Positions 35,855 through 45,711 of a DNA stretch of 64,000 nt are shown here, piece after piece. The stretch lies in the NCBI GenBank assembly GCA_046302135.1, contig JBKCIQ010000153.1, positions 34,812 to 98,811 of the forward strand, written 5' to 3'. The notes under the pieces were generated by a model. The model worked only from the letters and a program-made list of their open reading frames with translations. It did no database searches and was not told where the DNA came from. The position numbers and the translations under genes are program-made. Each line of letters begins with the position of its first letter. Within the stretch, counting starts at the first letter, position 1. The stretch is from AM-1111 sp046302135 (GTDB taxonomy: Bacteria > Bacteroidota > Bacteroidia > B-17B0 > Aurantibacillaceae).

Positions 35855-37645
35855 TTACATCCTTTCGGGCATGTTAATACCCAGCAAGCCCATAGTTAAT
35901 TTAATGATTTTGCCTGTTTTTAAACTTAAGGCCAACCTGAAAAGTCGTGTTTCATCATCCGCTGCTTTAAGAATAGAATGTTCGTGGTAGAAGTGATTGT
36001 AGGCCTTTGCAAGTTCATAGGAATAATTGGCTAAAAGGGCGGGGGAATAGGTTTTTTCTGCCTCTTTGATTATTACTGTAAAATCCGAAAACAATCTCAG
36101 TAAATTCAGCTCTTCATTATTCAGTTTAAAATTATTTGATTTGAAGTTTAATACAGAAATCTCATCGAAACCTGAATTGCTTAGGACTGAACGTATCCTT
36201 GCGTGAGCATATTGTATAAATGGCCCGGTATTGCCATTCAAATCTACCGATTCATCGGGATTAAAGACCATCTTTTTCTTAGGGTCAACTTTCAGTATAA
36301 AATATTTCAAAGCGCCAAGCCCGAGTACTCTGAAAAGCTCTTTTTTCTCAGCTTCATCTAATTGATCAACTTTACCTTGCGAACGAGTTTTTTCCTCTGC
36401 TTTTGCAATCACTTCATTTATCAAATCGTCAGCATCTACCACTGTACCCTCTCGGCTTTTCATTTTTCCGGTAGGAAGCTCGACCATTCCATATGAAAGA
36501 TGGAACAAATTATCAGCATATTTCCTACCAAGTTTTTTCAGTATTAAAAAAAGTACCTTAAAGTGGTAATCTTGTTCATTGCCTACAACATATATACTTT
36601 TATCCAATTTATAATCTCTATCCTTTTCATTTGCTGTTGCAATGTCTTGAGTTATGTAAACACTGGTTCCATTGGCTCTAAGTACAACTTTCTCATCTAG
36701 GCCGTCATTGGTAAGATCTATCCAAACACTTCCATCTGCTTTCTTAAAAAAAACTCCCTTTTCCAGTCCCTCCTGAACTGTTTCCTTCCCTAAATTATAT
36801 ACATCACTTTCGTAATAAAATTTATCTGGCTTTATTCCTAGCGAGGTATAGGTTGTTTCAAAACCTGAGTAAACCCAGCCGTTCATTTTTTTCCAAAGTT
36901 CCCTTGTTTCAAAGTCGCCATTTTCCCACGCCACAGTCATATCGTTTACTTTTTGGTTTAGATTAGACTTTGCTTCTGCTTGTTCCTTTGTTAAGCCTGT
37001 AGAGATAAGATTTTCAATCTCTGATTTAAATTCGTTCGCATATTTCACATAATAATCTCCAACAAAATGATCGGGCTTTTTACCCGTTGTTTCCGGTGTT
37101 TCTTCATTAGCAAACAACTTCCAGGCAAGCATTGACTTTGAAATGTTAGTGCCTCTGTCATTATACAAGCAACTATGAATAACATTGTTCCCTCTCGCTC
37201 TTAAAATTCTTGAGATGCTGTCTCCTAAAAATATATTTCTAAGATGTCCAAGATGTAGTGGTTTGTTTGTGTTTGGAGAAGGATATTCAATCATAATGTT
37301 TGGGGCATTTTCCCCGGATGATTTGATACCATAATTATTGTCAGATAAGATTGAATTGAAAAATTCAATCCAGAGTTTATTTTTTAGGGACAGATTTAAA
37401 AATCCTTTTATAACATTGAATTTCTCGAAAACGTCTGAATTTTTGATTAAACATTCTCCGATTTCAATACCTGTTTGTTCAGGATTTTTACCTGAAAATT
37501 TTAAATAAGGGAAAACTACCAAAGTAAATTCACCTTCAAATTCGGGTCTGGTTTTTTGAATTGTCGGTACAAATTCATTCTGTAAATTGTAGAGACTTTT
37601 CAAAGCCTCATTTATTTTTTCGGATATTATTTTTTCAAGATTCAT
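35855..37645 (-). CDS. argS: arginyl-tRNA synthetase
   Basis: A 596 aa class I aminoacyl-tRNA synthetase that charges tRNA-Arg. The Add-1 N-terminal domain is present, the HIGH motif appears as 'HLGH' in 'NKPLHLGHLRNIFLGDS', and the KMSK region is the weak 'KMKSR' typical of ArgRS. The C-terminal anticodon-binding helical bundle ends with 'MGLLGINMPERM', the usual ArgRS end. Complete and of normal length. Confidence 0.96.
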   Translation of the reverse strand: MNLEKIISEKINEALKSLYNLQNEFVPTIQKTRPEFEGEFTLVVFPYLKFSGKNPEQTGIEIGECLIKNSDVFEKFNVIKGFLNLSLKNKLWIEFFNSILSDNNYGIKSSGENAPNIMIEYPSPNTNKPLHLGHLRNIFLGDSISRILRARGNNVIHSCLYNDRGTNISKSMLAWKLFANEETPETTGKKPDHFVGDYYVKYANEFKSEIENLISTGLTKEQAEAKSNLNQKVNDMTVAWENGDFETRELWKKMNGWVYSGFETTYTSLGIKPDKFYYESDVYNLGKETVQEGLEKGVFFKKADGSVWIDLTNDGLDEKVVLRANGTSVYITQDIATANEKDRDYKLDKSIYVVGNEQDYHFKVLFLILKKLGRKYADNLFHLSYGMVELPTGKMKSREGTVVDADDLINEVIAKAEEKTRSQGKVDQLDEAEKKELFRVLGLGALKYFILKVDPKKKMVFNPDESVDLNGNTGPFIQYAHARIRSVLSNSGFDEISVLNFKSNNFKLNNEELNLLRLFSDFTVIIKEAEKTYSPALLANYSYELAKAYNHFYHEHSILKAADDETRLFRLALSLKTGKIIKLTMGLLGINMPERM

Positions 37646-37686
37646 CTCCCCCCAAAATTCGTCATTTTTTCCGGTTTTCAGAAGTA

Positions 37687-38820
37687 TTAAATTTCATTTG
37701 CAGCCATTTCTCCAACAAGCGTTCCAATTGCCACACCCATTCCACCCATTCTCACCGCGATCACAACATTTTTTGACAATTGTTTTATGATTGGCTTTTT
37801 CTCACTACCCAATCCCATAATTCCACTCCATCTATGTTCAATTATGAAATTTTTTCCGGGTAAAATTTTCCCATATAAAATTTCTTCAAGCTTGTCCTGT
37901 ATTTTTTTTGTTGTACCAAATTGGTCAGTTTCTTCGTTTTTAAAATCCAGATTTCTTCCTCCGCCAAGCAAAACTCTATCTCCCACATTTCTGAAGTAGA
38001 AATATCCTTCATCATAATGAAAGACTCCTTTCAACTTTAATTTTTTTATAGGTGATGTTATTAAAACCTGAGTTCTTGCAGGTATTACATTTATATCTCT
38101 TACGAGTTGTTTGGCAAAACCATTGGTAGCAATAATTAGATTTTTACAATTTAATTCTATACCACTTTCCAGTTTTAATTGAACGCCGTTGCTTAATTGT
38201 TCGAAAGAATTTACATTTTCATTCCATGTAAAAACTCCCAGCTTGCATGCGATTTCCATTAATGAAAACATCATTTTTCCTGGATTTAGCTGTCCTTCTT
38301 TGAGGCTTTCAATTAGCCCAGAAAAACCTTTTAAACCATTATCTGAAATTTTCTTGCAATTAATTTGAAATGTTTCTTTAGCTCTTGTAATTGGTGTAAG
38401 TTTTTTGTTCAACTCCTTAAGTTGGTCAACTACTTCATTAAATTTTTTTTCTGAATCAAAAACTTCAAATCCTCCATTTTGTTGGTATTCAAGATTTTTA
38501 TCACCAACAATTTTTCTAAGTCTCTTCAATCCATTCCACCTCATTTCAATTGTTTCGAGAACAATATTTTCCTCAGTTTTGGAAAAGTCTGCTATTAACT
38601 CACTAGGACTTCCAAAACACGCGAAGCCTGCATTCTTTGTACTTGCACCCGTTGGTATACTCCCTCTTTCGATCACAAGAACTTTATGTGAGGGATATTT
38701 TTTTTTATATGCTATCGCGGCATTTAAACCTACGATTCCTGAGCCTATTACAATTAAGTCAAAACCACTCATGAATGAATGTTTCTCCCAATAGCTAATA
38801 GCCTTACTGTATTTTAACAT
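37687..38820 (-). CDS. FAD-dependent oxidoreductase (DAO/glycine oxidase family)
   Basis: A 377 aa flavoprotein. The FAD Rossmann motif is 'IVIGSGIVGLNAAIAY' (about residues 23-38), followed by the Glu that binds the ribose in 'VLVIERG', and a second 'LIIATNGFA' strand. The C-terminus 'VAVRMGGMGVAIGT' is the family's final FAD contact. The start at 38820 gives an N-terminal 'SYWEKHSF' segment as seen in related Bacteroidota proteins; an internal Met at 38772 is the alternative. Substrate is probably an amino acid or other amine, not determined. Confidence 0.83.
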   Translation of the reverse strand: MLKYSKAISYWEKHSFMSGFDLIVIGSGIVGLNAAIAYKKKYPSHKVLVIERGSIPTGASTKNAGFACFGSPSELIADFSKTEENIVLETIEMRWNGLKRLRKIVGDKNLEYQQNGGFEVFDSEKKFNEVVDQLKELNKKLTPITRAKETFQINCKKISDNGLKGFSGLIESLKEGQLNPGKMMFSLMEIACKLGVFTWNENVNSFEQLSNGVQLKLESGIELNCKNLIIATNGFAKQLVRDINVIPARTQVLITSPIKKLKLKGVFHYDEGYFYFRNVGDRVLLGGGRNLDFKNEETDQFGTTKKIQDKLEEILYGKILPGKNFIIEHRWSGIMGLGSEKKPIIKQLSKNVVIAVRMGGMGVAIGTLVGEMAANEI

Positions 38821-38898
38821 GCTGCAAAATTAATTTTTTACAGCCCAAAATTAATTACAATTTAAAAATTGTTTTAATTGAATTTGATAGATTTATTT

Positions 38899-39843
38899 TC
38901 AGGATTTTTTCTTAAAATAACGCCTCAGAAAAATACTTTTTTTAAGCCCTTCTAAGTCCTCATTTAAGGTTCTTGCGCTTTTCCTGATCTGATCTAAAGT
39001 CTCATTGAGGATTATAAAGGTTGTTGAATCATTGATTAATTTCGGTACTGTACCCTCACCATTGTTTAATTTTTTGCTAAGCTGATTAATAGATTTTAGG
39101 ATTTCCTTGGTTGAGTCTTCAATTGCATTAAAATTATCAATGGCCAGACTTATTTTATTTGTAAACAAATCGGAAGTGAGCGCGTTTGTGAAACTTTTTT
39201 TATCATTAATTTTAATTGAATATTTTTCCAATTCCTTACTGATAATATTTACTTTATTTCCGCTTTCATTTATTGAAACAATAAAACTTTGTATTTGATT
39301 TGCCATTTCTTTTCTTCCCAGTAATTCCCAAAGCGCATTGTTTTCTTTGAGTTTAATTGTAATTGCATTCAGATTCTCAGTTATAGATTTCATGTTTACT
39401 CCGGTTGCATTAAAAGCACGTAACATTTCTTCTGTTTCAAGCGGATTGATGGTTTCAAGTACATCACCATTTTCAATATTCCTTTCTTTTTGTTTTTCAG
39501 AATGAATATTTACAAGCCGATTTCCCATTAGTCCATCGGTGCCAATTGAAGCGATATAGTTTTTCCTAATGTATTTTCCCGCATTTTTCTCGATCAACAT
39601 TTCAACTATTACATTGGAGTCGCTAACTATTTCTATTTTCTCTATTGATCCTACGTCGATGCCGCCAAACCTGACATTGTTTCCTTCCATTAGACCATTA
39701 ACGTTTTTAAACTTTGCCCAAATTTTTATATTTGAACCGAATATATTTTTTTTCGTTCCTATTAGGTATAATGCGAAAATAAAAATTACTGTTCCTGTTA
39801 AAACAAAAACTCCCAACTGAAAATCTTTTAATCTTTCTTTCAT
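38899..39843 (-). CDS. mlaD: MCE/MlaD-family lipid-transport protein
   Basis: A 314 aa periplasmic substrate-binding component of a Mla-type phospholipid transporter. One N-terminal transmembrane helix (about 8-27) is followed by the MCE domain ('FKNVNGLMEGNNVRFGGIDVGSI') and a long helical tail that may form the needle-like extension seen in larger MCE proteins. The ATG at 39843 is chosen because the longer frame would run into mlaF; it leaves a 10-bp gap. Third gene of mlaE-mlaF-mlaD. Confidence 0.9.
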   Translation of the reverse strand: MKERLKDFQLGVFVLTGTVIFIFALYLIGTKKNIFGSNIKIWAKFKNVNGLMEGNNVRFGGIDVGSIEKIEIVSDSNVIVEMLIEKNAGKYIRKNYIASIGTDGLMGNRLVNIHSEKQKERNIENGDVLETINPLETEEMLRAFNATGVNMKSITENLNAITIKLKENNALWELLGRKEMANQIQSFIVSINESGNKVNIISKELEKYSIKINDKKSFTNALTSDLFTNKISLAIDNFNAIEDSTKEILKSINQLSKKLNNGEGTVPKLINDSTTFIILNETLDQIRKSARTLNEDLEGLKKSIFLRRYFKKKS

Positions 39844-39853
39844 GAAATAATTA

Positions 39854-40639
39854 TTAATCTTTAAAGAACTGATGAATGTTTGTATCCGATGAGCAAGAAA
39901 GATCATGATATGTTCCGTTAGCATAACATTTACCATCCAATAAAATAATTATTCTGTCCGCAGTCATTTTAACGCAACTCATATCGTGAGAAATTACAAG
40001 AGATGAGGTGTTAAATTTGTTTTTTAAATCGATAATAAGACTGCTTATTTCTCTTGCAGTTACAGGGTCTAATCCTGTTGTTGGTTCATCGTAAAGAATA
40101 ATTTCAGGGTTCAACACCAATGTTCGTGCTAACGCGATTCTTTTTTTCATCCCACCGGAAAGTTCTGATGGCATCATGTTTAATGTGTGTAAAAGTCCTA
40201 CGTTGTCCAATGTTTCTTTAATAATCTTATCTGTATTCTCTTCGTTCATAAACAGGCGGTGTCTTCTGAGTGGAAATTCGAGATTTTCTTTAACCGACAT
40301 AGAATCGTATAATGCATTGCTCTGAAATAGAAATCCTACTTTCTTTCTCATTCCATCCAGCTCATGATGTTTCATTTTGCTTACATTATTTCCAAGTACA
40401 TTGATTTCCCCGCTATCAGGTTTAAGCAAACCTATGATGCACTTGATTAAAACTGATTTCCCTGAACCGCTTTTTCCTAATACAGCAAGACTTTCTCCAC
40501 GAAATAAATCAAGATTAAAATCTTTTAAAACTTGTTTTTCCCCAAATCCTATATACAGGTTTTTTACGGATAGAATGCATTCTTTTTGCTGAACATCTAA
40601 ATTATTTTTTTTTATATCAATTGCTTTCGAGATGCTCAT
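39854..40639 (-). CDS. mlaF: Mla-type ABC transporter ATP-binding protein
   Basis: A 261 aa ATPase of the phospholipid transporter. Walker A is 'GKSGSGKSV', the signature is 'LSGGMKKR' (the GGMKKR form is typical of MlaF), Walker B is 'EIILYDEPTTGLDP' and the H-loop 'LVISHDMS'. Start overlaps the mlaE stop by 4 bp, indicating translational coupling. Confidence 0.93.
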   Translation of the reverse strand: MSISKAIDIKKNNLDVQQKECILSVKNLYIGFGEKQVLKDFNLDLFRGESLAVLGKSGSGKSVLIKCIIGLLKPDSGEINVLGNNVSKMKHHELDGMRKKVGFLFQSNALYDSMSVKENLEFPLRRHRLFMNEENTDKIIKETLDNVGLLHTLNMMPSELSGGMKKRIALARTLVLNPEIILYDEPTTGLDPVTAREISSLIIDLKNKFNTSSLVISHDMSCVKMTADRIIILLDGKCYANGTYHDLSCSSDTNIHQFFKD

Positions 40640-41406
40640 GTTAAGTTTAATAAATCGCTTATTTGCACTGCGATAAAATCAATAATAAAAACAATTAATG
40701 ATGCAACCACCACTGAAGAATTGGCCGCCCTTCCTACACCTTCTGTTCCGGTTGAAGTATTGAATCCTTTATAACAGCCAATTGCCCCGATTGTAAATCC
40801 GAAAAAAAATGATTTTAAAATTGATGGAATTAGATCACCGTAAGTTAAAGTTTCAAATACTTGATTTCTGAATAAAGGCCATGAGATGTGTCCCTTAAGG
40901 TTATCTCCCATCCAACTTCCAATAAGAGAAATTCCATCGCCAAACACCACTAGAATTGGTAATGTAAGTGTTGTTGCAAGAATTCTTGTTATAACCAAAA
41001 ACCTGAAAGGGTTTGTTCCTGAAACCTCCATTGCATCAATTTGTTCGGTTACTTTCATTGATCCCAATTCGGCGCCAATACCGGAGCCAACTTTACCTGC
41101 ACAAATCAGTGCTGTAATTACAGGGCATATTTCACGAATCATTGAGAGAGAGGATAATTTTGGAAGCCAAGCTTCAGCTCCAAATTCAACCAAAGTTGGT
41201 TTTGCTTGAATAGTAATAACAAGCCCCATTATGAATGCTGTTATGCCCGTTAGAGGTAAGGATTTGTATCCAATAGTAAAGCACTGTCTTGTAAATTCCC
41301 TTAACTCAAACTCTTTAAATGAGAATTCTGAAAATGTCTTCAAAGAAAACTTTGATAATTTTCCAAGCTCCTCAAAAAAATTAATTAATTCAGTTTTTGC
41401 ACTCAT
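40636..41406 (-). CDS. mlaE: Mla-type ABC transporter permease
   Basis: A 256 aa MlaE/YrbE permease with an amphipathic N-terminal helix and five membrane helices. Family motifs are 'FGAEAWLPKLSSLSMIREICPVI' abbreviated as E-x-x-P-x-L and 'CAGKVGSGIGAELGSMKVTEQIDAMEV', of which the GAELGSM-x-V-x-E-Q-I-D-A core is diagnostic. The ATG at 41406 is preferred to the TTG at 41418. First gene of the transporter, moving phospholipids between the membranes; direction is not shown by sequence. Confidence 0.92.
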   Translation of the reverse strand: MSAKTELINFFEELGKLSKFSLKTFSEFSFKEFELREFTRQCFTIGYKSLPLTGITAFIMGLVITIQAKPTLVEFGAEAWLPKLSSLSMIREICPVITALICAGKVGSGIGAELGSMKVTEQIDAMEVSGTNPFRFLVITRILATTLTLPILVVFGDGISLIGSWMGDNLKGHISWPLFRNQVFETLTYGDLIPSILKSFFFGFTIGAIGCYKGFNTSTGTEGVGRAANSSVVVASLIVFIIDFIAVQISDLLNLT

Positions 41407-41479
41407 CGTAGGGTACAAAAATGCTATCAGATGCTCTGATTAATTCAGATAAGTATCATCAGTTGCCGTGAATCAAATC

Positions 41480-41509
41480 AAAAAAAAACCGGAATGTTGA
41501 TCATCCCGG
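41480..41509 (-). terminator. intrinsic terminator after the response regulator gene
   Basis: Minus-strand stem CCGGGATG/CATTCCGG (one G-U pair) with a 5-nt loop, followed by nine T residues. It lies about 30 bp after the response regulator stop and separates the two-component genes from mlaE. Confidence 0.85.
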
Positions 41510-41538
41510 TCTTAACTTTTAAAATTTATTTATTTAAA

Positions 41539-42237
41539 TCAGGAATTTATCAATAGCTTGAAACCTTTTCCATGTACATTAACAATTTCCACTTTGTTTT
41601 CAGCTTTTAAATATTTGCGAAGTTTTGCAATGTAAACATCCATGCTTCTTCCATTGAAGTAATTGTCATCATGCCAAATTAGTTTCAGTGCGTAATTTCT
41701 ATCAAGAATTTCATTTTTATGTAAAGCAAGTAAACGAAGCAACTGACTTTCTTTGGTCGTCAACTTATTTTCCGAGCCATTTCTAGTTAAAGTCTGTGTT
41801 TCAGAATTAAAGTTAAAACTACCCAATTCAAAATTTGTTTGCTCACTTTGAAGCCCAACCTGTTTATTACTTCTTCTTAATACTGCTTGTATTCTTGCAA
41901 GCAACTCTTCCATACTGAATGGCTTTGTTATATAGTCATCCGCACCGGCATTGAAACCTTCAAGTGTATCTTCCTTCATAGATTTAGCTGTGAGGAAAAT
42001 AATTGGAATTGTCTTGTCGTTTTGTCTAATTTCTTTGGCCAGTGTTAGCCCATCCTTAACAGGCATCATTACATCAAGTAGGCAAAGATCAAATTTATTT
42101 TTACAGAAAAGGTCGAACGCCTCCTTGCCGTTTGGAGCAAGCTTAACATCGAAATTTTTTGCAGTTAGATACTCTTGTAAGAGCAGCCCAAGGTTGCTGT
42201 CATCTTCTGCAAGCAAAACTTTTAGTTGTAGTTCCAT
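41539..42237 (-). CDS. OmpR/PhoB-family response regulator
   Basis: A 232 aa two-component regulator. The receiver domain (1-120) has the acidic pair in 'AEDDSN', the phosphorylated Asp55 in 'CLLDVMMP' and the conserved Lys in 'FLTAKSM'. A winged-helix DNA-binding domain (about 135-230) ends with 'VHGKGFKLLI', the OmpR-family wing. It follows the histidine kinase gene by 112 bp on the same strand, so they are a pair. Targets unknown. Confidence 0.93.
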   Translation of the reverse strand: MELQLKVLLAEDDSNLGLLLQEYLTAKNFDVKLAPNGKEAFDLFCKNKFDLCLLDVMMPVKDGLTLAKEIRQNDKTIPIIFLTAKSMKEDTLEGFNAGADDYITKPFSMEELLARIQAVLRRSNKQVGLQSEQTNFELGSFNFNSETQTLTRNGSENKLTTKESQLLRLLALHKNEILDRNYALKLIWHDDNYFNGRSMDVYIAKLRKYLKAENKVEIVNVHGKGFKLLINS

Positions 42238-42349
42238 AACGATTAATTTAAAATTTGGAGGTTAAGTACTATTTGAGTAAAGAACCTATGTACTAAAATA
42301 ATAAAAAAACAGTAATTCTGCATATTATTGGTCGACAAAATAATCAGTT

Positions 42350-43942
42350 TTAACTTGCCTCTTCATGAAAAAATGGAATGTATATGGTAAATGTGGAACC
42401 CTTTCCCGATTCACTTTCCACTGAAATTTGTCCTCCATGTTTTTCCACAATTGCCTTTACGTAGCTTAGTCCTAGACCAAAACCCTTTACGTTATGCACA
42501 TTACCTGTAGGTACTCTATAAAATTTCTCGAATATTTTTTTAAGATTTTCTTTACTAATACCGATTCCTTTATCCGATATACTTACATAAATTCCATTTT
42601 CATTGTTTTTGGTAACTATAGTTACCTCAGTAGTGTCTTTGGAATATTTGATTGCATTATCGATAAGATTGAAAAAAATATTTGTAATATGAACTTTATC
42701 AGCATAAATTTTATCGTTTGTTGCATTCAGTTGGGTAATAACCTTTCCATTTCTTTGTTCGATTTGTAATTGAATGTTGTTTATGGTTTGCCTTAGAATG
42801 TCATGAACATGGAGTTCAGATTTCTTCAATTTGAATTCGCCCTTATCAAGTAAAGCTGTCTGCAGAATACTTTCTACGAGTAAACTTAGTCTTTTATTTT
42901 CATCACGAATCATTTGCAGATACCTTGCAGATCTATCGGGTGTTTTAATTACATCTTTATCGCTAAGCATCTCAGATGCGAGTGAAATAGTGCTTATTGG
43001 AGTTTTAAATTCATGTGTCATGTTGCTGATAAAATCGTTTTTTACAACTGATAGTTTTTTTTGCTTAAGTATTGTTCCTATGGTATAATAAAAAGAAAAT
43101 ATTAGGATCAAAATGATGAAACCTGATATGGTTAGAATGAACCACATTGTTTTAAGAAGATAATTTTGCTGGTCAGGAAAATATAACTTCAGGAATTGAG
43201 GTTTGAAGAAAATATTATCAGGTGAAATCTGGACTTTAAAAAAGTTTAAACTATCTACTAATAGAGAATCTTTTGAATTGTTTTCAAGACCAACAATTTC
43301 ATACTTATATTTAGTTTTTATACCATTTGCAATTAATTCGGATTTTAACAAAGAGTCTAAAAGAAATGTATCAAGTTTTGGCTTGGATGAGTAAATATTT
43401 ACTCGAATTAATTCATCAAAAATATCATTTACGATTTCCTTTTTTTTCTGAATGATTTCAATTTTTAATTTTTCAGTTTCCTGTGGTGTTGGTACATGCT
43501 CCGCTTTTAAATTACCCGGTAAAGTAAAATCTTTATTATTAAGAGAGTCGGATGAGTATGTTTTTGTTTCAGAATTAGTTGTAACACTTCCTCCTGAATC
43601 TGTTTTAAGTTCTTCGTGAACAGTGTAGTCGATTTTTCCTGCAGGCTCACTTTTTGTGGAGTCGGGTTTGTAAATCTTTTTTTTAAGTGTACTTACATTA
43701 TAAGATCGAATACCTTGTTTTTTATATTCAAAAGTTTTTTTAATTTTTTTGGCATATTGAATTTTTTCAAGTTTTGTAACAACGCTTTTCAGTGCGTTGT
43801 TAACGTGTATTTCAAATTCATCTTCCTTTAAGCTGATTTCATTTTTAATCCAATATACTTGGATTGCAATCAATCCTAAAAGTGCAATACTTACGTAAAT
43901 TGTAACAGCCGCAACACTTTTATAGATTGATTTATTTTTCAT
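42350..43942 (-). CDS. sensor histidine kinase
   Basis: A 530 aa membrane kinase. Transmembrane helix 1 (about 10-31) and helix 2 (about 264-288) enclose a periplasmic sensor region of about 230 residues with no recognised fold. The HisKA dimerisation domain carries the phospho-acceptor His310 in 'NMTHEFKTPIS'. The catalytic ATPase domain has the N box 'NLIDNAIKYS', G1 'SDKGIGIS' and G2 'VKGFGLGLSYV'. There is no HAMP or PAS domain. Upstream partner of the response regulator. Confidence 0.93.
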   Translation of the reverse strand: MKNKSIYKSVAAVTIYVSIALLGLIAIQVYWIKNEISLKEDEFEIHVNNALKSVVTKLEKIQYAKKIKKTFEYKKQGIRSYNVSTLKKKIYKPDSTKSEPAGKIDYTVHEELKTDSGGSVTTNSETKTYSSDSLNNKDFTLPGNLKAEHVPTPQETEKLKIEIIQKKKEIVNDIFDELIRVNIYSSKPKLDTFLLDSLLKSELIANGIKTKYKYEIVGLENNSKDSLLVDSLNFFKVQISPDNIFFKPQFLKLYFPDQQNYLLKTMWFILTISGFIILILIFSFYYTIGTILKQKKLSVVKNDFISNMTHEFKTPISTISLASEMLSDKDVIKTPDRSARYLQMIRDENKRLSLLVESILQTALLDKGEFKLKKSELHVHDILRQTINNIQLQIEQRNGKVITQLNATNDKIYADKVHITNIFFNLIDNAIKYSKDTTEVTIVTKNNENGIYVSISDKGIGISKENLKKIFEKFYRVPTGNVHNVKGFGLGLSYVKAIVEKHGGQISVESESGKGSTFTIYIPFFHEEAS

Positions 43943-43994
43943 TTTAATTTTATTTGTGTTTGGTTAACAATTAAAAATGTTGCTTTAACTGCAT

Positions 43995-44828
43995 TCATGA
44001 AATTGTTATCTTGATTGAATCAGTTTTATTGCCTAAAAAAAGCTTAGAATTCTGGTTAAATGTTTCATTGTTTTCTGTAGTAAAAAAAAATCTTAGGTTT
44101 TCTTTCTTAAGATTTTTTTCAATTTCAGGATGCCTTGAAAGGTAGTTTTTAAGACTTTGAGCAACTATTTTACCTTGCGAAATTATTTTTATTTCCTCGG
44201 GAACGTATTTTTTAATTTTACGTATTAAAAGCGGGAAATGTGTACATCCTAACAAAATAGTATCAATTTTATCGGATCTTTTAAATAAATTTTGAAGGTG
44301 CTGTTTTACAAAATAGTCTGCGCCATCACTGTCTTGTTCATTATTTTCTACCAACGAAACCCACATTGGGCATGCCTCCTGGTATACTTTAACGCTTGGA
44401 AAAAACTTTTTTATTTCTATTGGATATGAATCAGAAGAAATTGTTCCTTCTGTGGCGAGAATTCCAATCTCACCCGACTTAGAAAAATTACCAATTATTT
44501 CTGTAGTTGGTCTTATCACTCCTAATACTCTTCTATCAGGATATAGTTTGGGTAAATCACTTTGCTGAATAGTTCTGAGCGCTTTGGAGGAAGCAGTATT
44601 ACAGGCTAAAATTACTAACGGACATCCCATTTCGAAAAGTTTTTTTACACATTGAAGTGTATAGGTGTAAACTGTTTCAAATGAACGATTACCGTAAGGC
44701 GCTCTAGCATTATCACCAAGATAAATATAATCGTACTCCGGAAGTTCATTACATAACTCATTAAGTATGGTTAAACCACCATATCCGCTGTCAAATACGC
44801 CTATTGGATATTGTATAGCTTTATTCAA
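43995..44828 (-). CDS. murI: glutamate racemase
   Basis: A 277 aa cofactor-independent racemase that makes D-glutamate for peptidoglycan. The N-terminal 'PIGVFDSGYGGLTIL', the first catalytic Cys in 'LACNTASSKAL' and the second in 'LLGCTHFPLL' are complete. The start is a TTG at 44828, one base after the stop of the lipoprotein gene; no in-frame ATG precedes the conserved domain. Likely cotranscribed with tex and the lipoprotein. Confidence 0.95.
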   Translation of the reverse strand: MNKAIQYPIGVFDSGYGGLTILNELCNELPEYDYIYLGDNARAPYGNRSFETVYTYTLQCVKKLFEMGCPLVILACNTASSKALRTIQQSDLPKLYPDRRVLGVIRPTTEIIGNFSKSGEIGILATEGTISSDSYPIEIKKFFPSVKVYQEACPMWVSLVENNEQDSDGADYFVKQHLQNLFKRSDKIDTILLGCTHFPLLIRKIKKYVPEEIKIISQGKIVAQSLKNYLSRHPEIEKNLKKENLRFFFTTENNETFNQNSKLFLGNKTDSIKITIS

Positions 44829-44829
44829 A

Positions 44830-45711
44830 TTAATTGAGGTCTTTTAGCAACATCCGATTAAAAATACTATCAGCTCTTTCCTGCCATATTACTTTACCTG
44901 ATGCGGGATTGATTCCGAAAGCAAATTTAACTGAATTTTTATCTTGAATCTGCAACTGATTTTGAAAAAAAACTATAAAATTATTTCTTTCGAAAATATC
45001 GAATGGAATGTTTTGTGGTGGTTGTATTTCAATCATTTTCTCATTTTTTAAATCCATTATTTCTATTTTTTTTGTTTCGAAATTTGAAATTACTTTTTTG
45101 TTGCTATTTTGAAAAAGTAAATTTTTTTCTTCCGAAATGATTTCTTTGAATTTCAGAATGGAGTCACAATAAATCTCCCATTGTTTTTTTTCATATAAGA
45201 TTGAGGAAGAAATTTCATAAAAATATTTGTTCGAGGATAGATCTATCATGTGAAAGCCCAACTGCCCCAAAGAAAACACTTTCATTTGTTTTACCTTATC
45301 TTTCAACTTTGGAAATCTCATTGTTATGCTTTGAGTTGTTTCGCATACTTCTCCAGTAAGTATATTTCTTGCTTCAATGTTACTGTCAGGTAAGATCGTC
45401 CAAACTCTATCGCCAACCAAGTTTATTTGATGATTTTTACTTTCTTTAAAATAAGGCATTGTTTTATTAATAACAACATAACTTCTGGCGATTATTCTTT
45501 CATCAGGCATACTTACTGAGTTCAGCATGAATCTTTTTGAAGAATCTTGTTCATTCATATCCTCGGTTAAAAGCCAGCACACATTCTTTTGGTTTCCGTT
45601 AAAAAAAATAGAGTTCCTTAGCTTTATGTCTCTTTTTCCGTTACAACCAACCCCAAAAAGAACTATAAAAATTATATTAAACAAAAAAATATATTTACCT
45701 AAGATCTTCAT
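44830..45711 (-). CDS. unknown lipoprotein between tex and murI
   Basis: A 293 aa protein with a lipoprotein signal peptide (lipobox 'GVGC', Cys23). The rest is beta-rich, with segments such as 'DRVWTILPDSNIEARN', 'FHMIDLSSNKYFYEI' and a closing 'FAFGINPASGKVIWQE' that look like the blades of a beta-propeller or WD/PQQ-like fold, though I cannot name the family. It overlaps the tex stop by 4 bp and is 1 bp from murI, so all three are coupled. Confidence 0.72.
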   Translation of the reverse strand: MKILGKYIFLFNIIFIVLFGVGCNGKRDIKLRNSIFFNGNQKNVCWLLTEDMNEQDSSKRFMLNSVSMPDERIIARSYVVINKTMPYFKESKNHQINLVGDRVWTILPDSNIEARNILTGEVCETTQSITMRFPKLKDKVKQMKVFSLGQLGFHMIDLSSNKYFYEISSSILYEKKQWEIYCDSILKFKEIISEEKNLLFQNSNKKVISNFETKKIEIMDLKNEKMIEIQPPQNIPFDIFERNNFIVFFQNQLQIQDKNSVKFAFGINPASGKVIWQERADSIFNRMLLKDLN

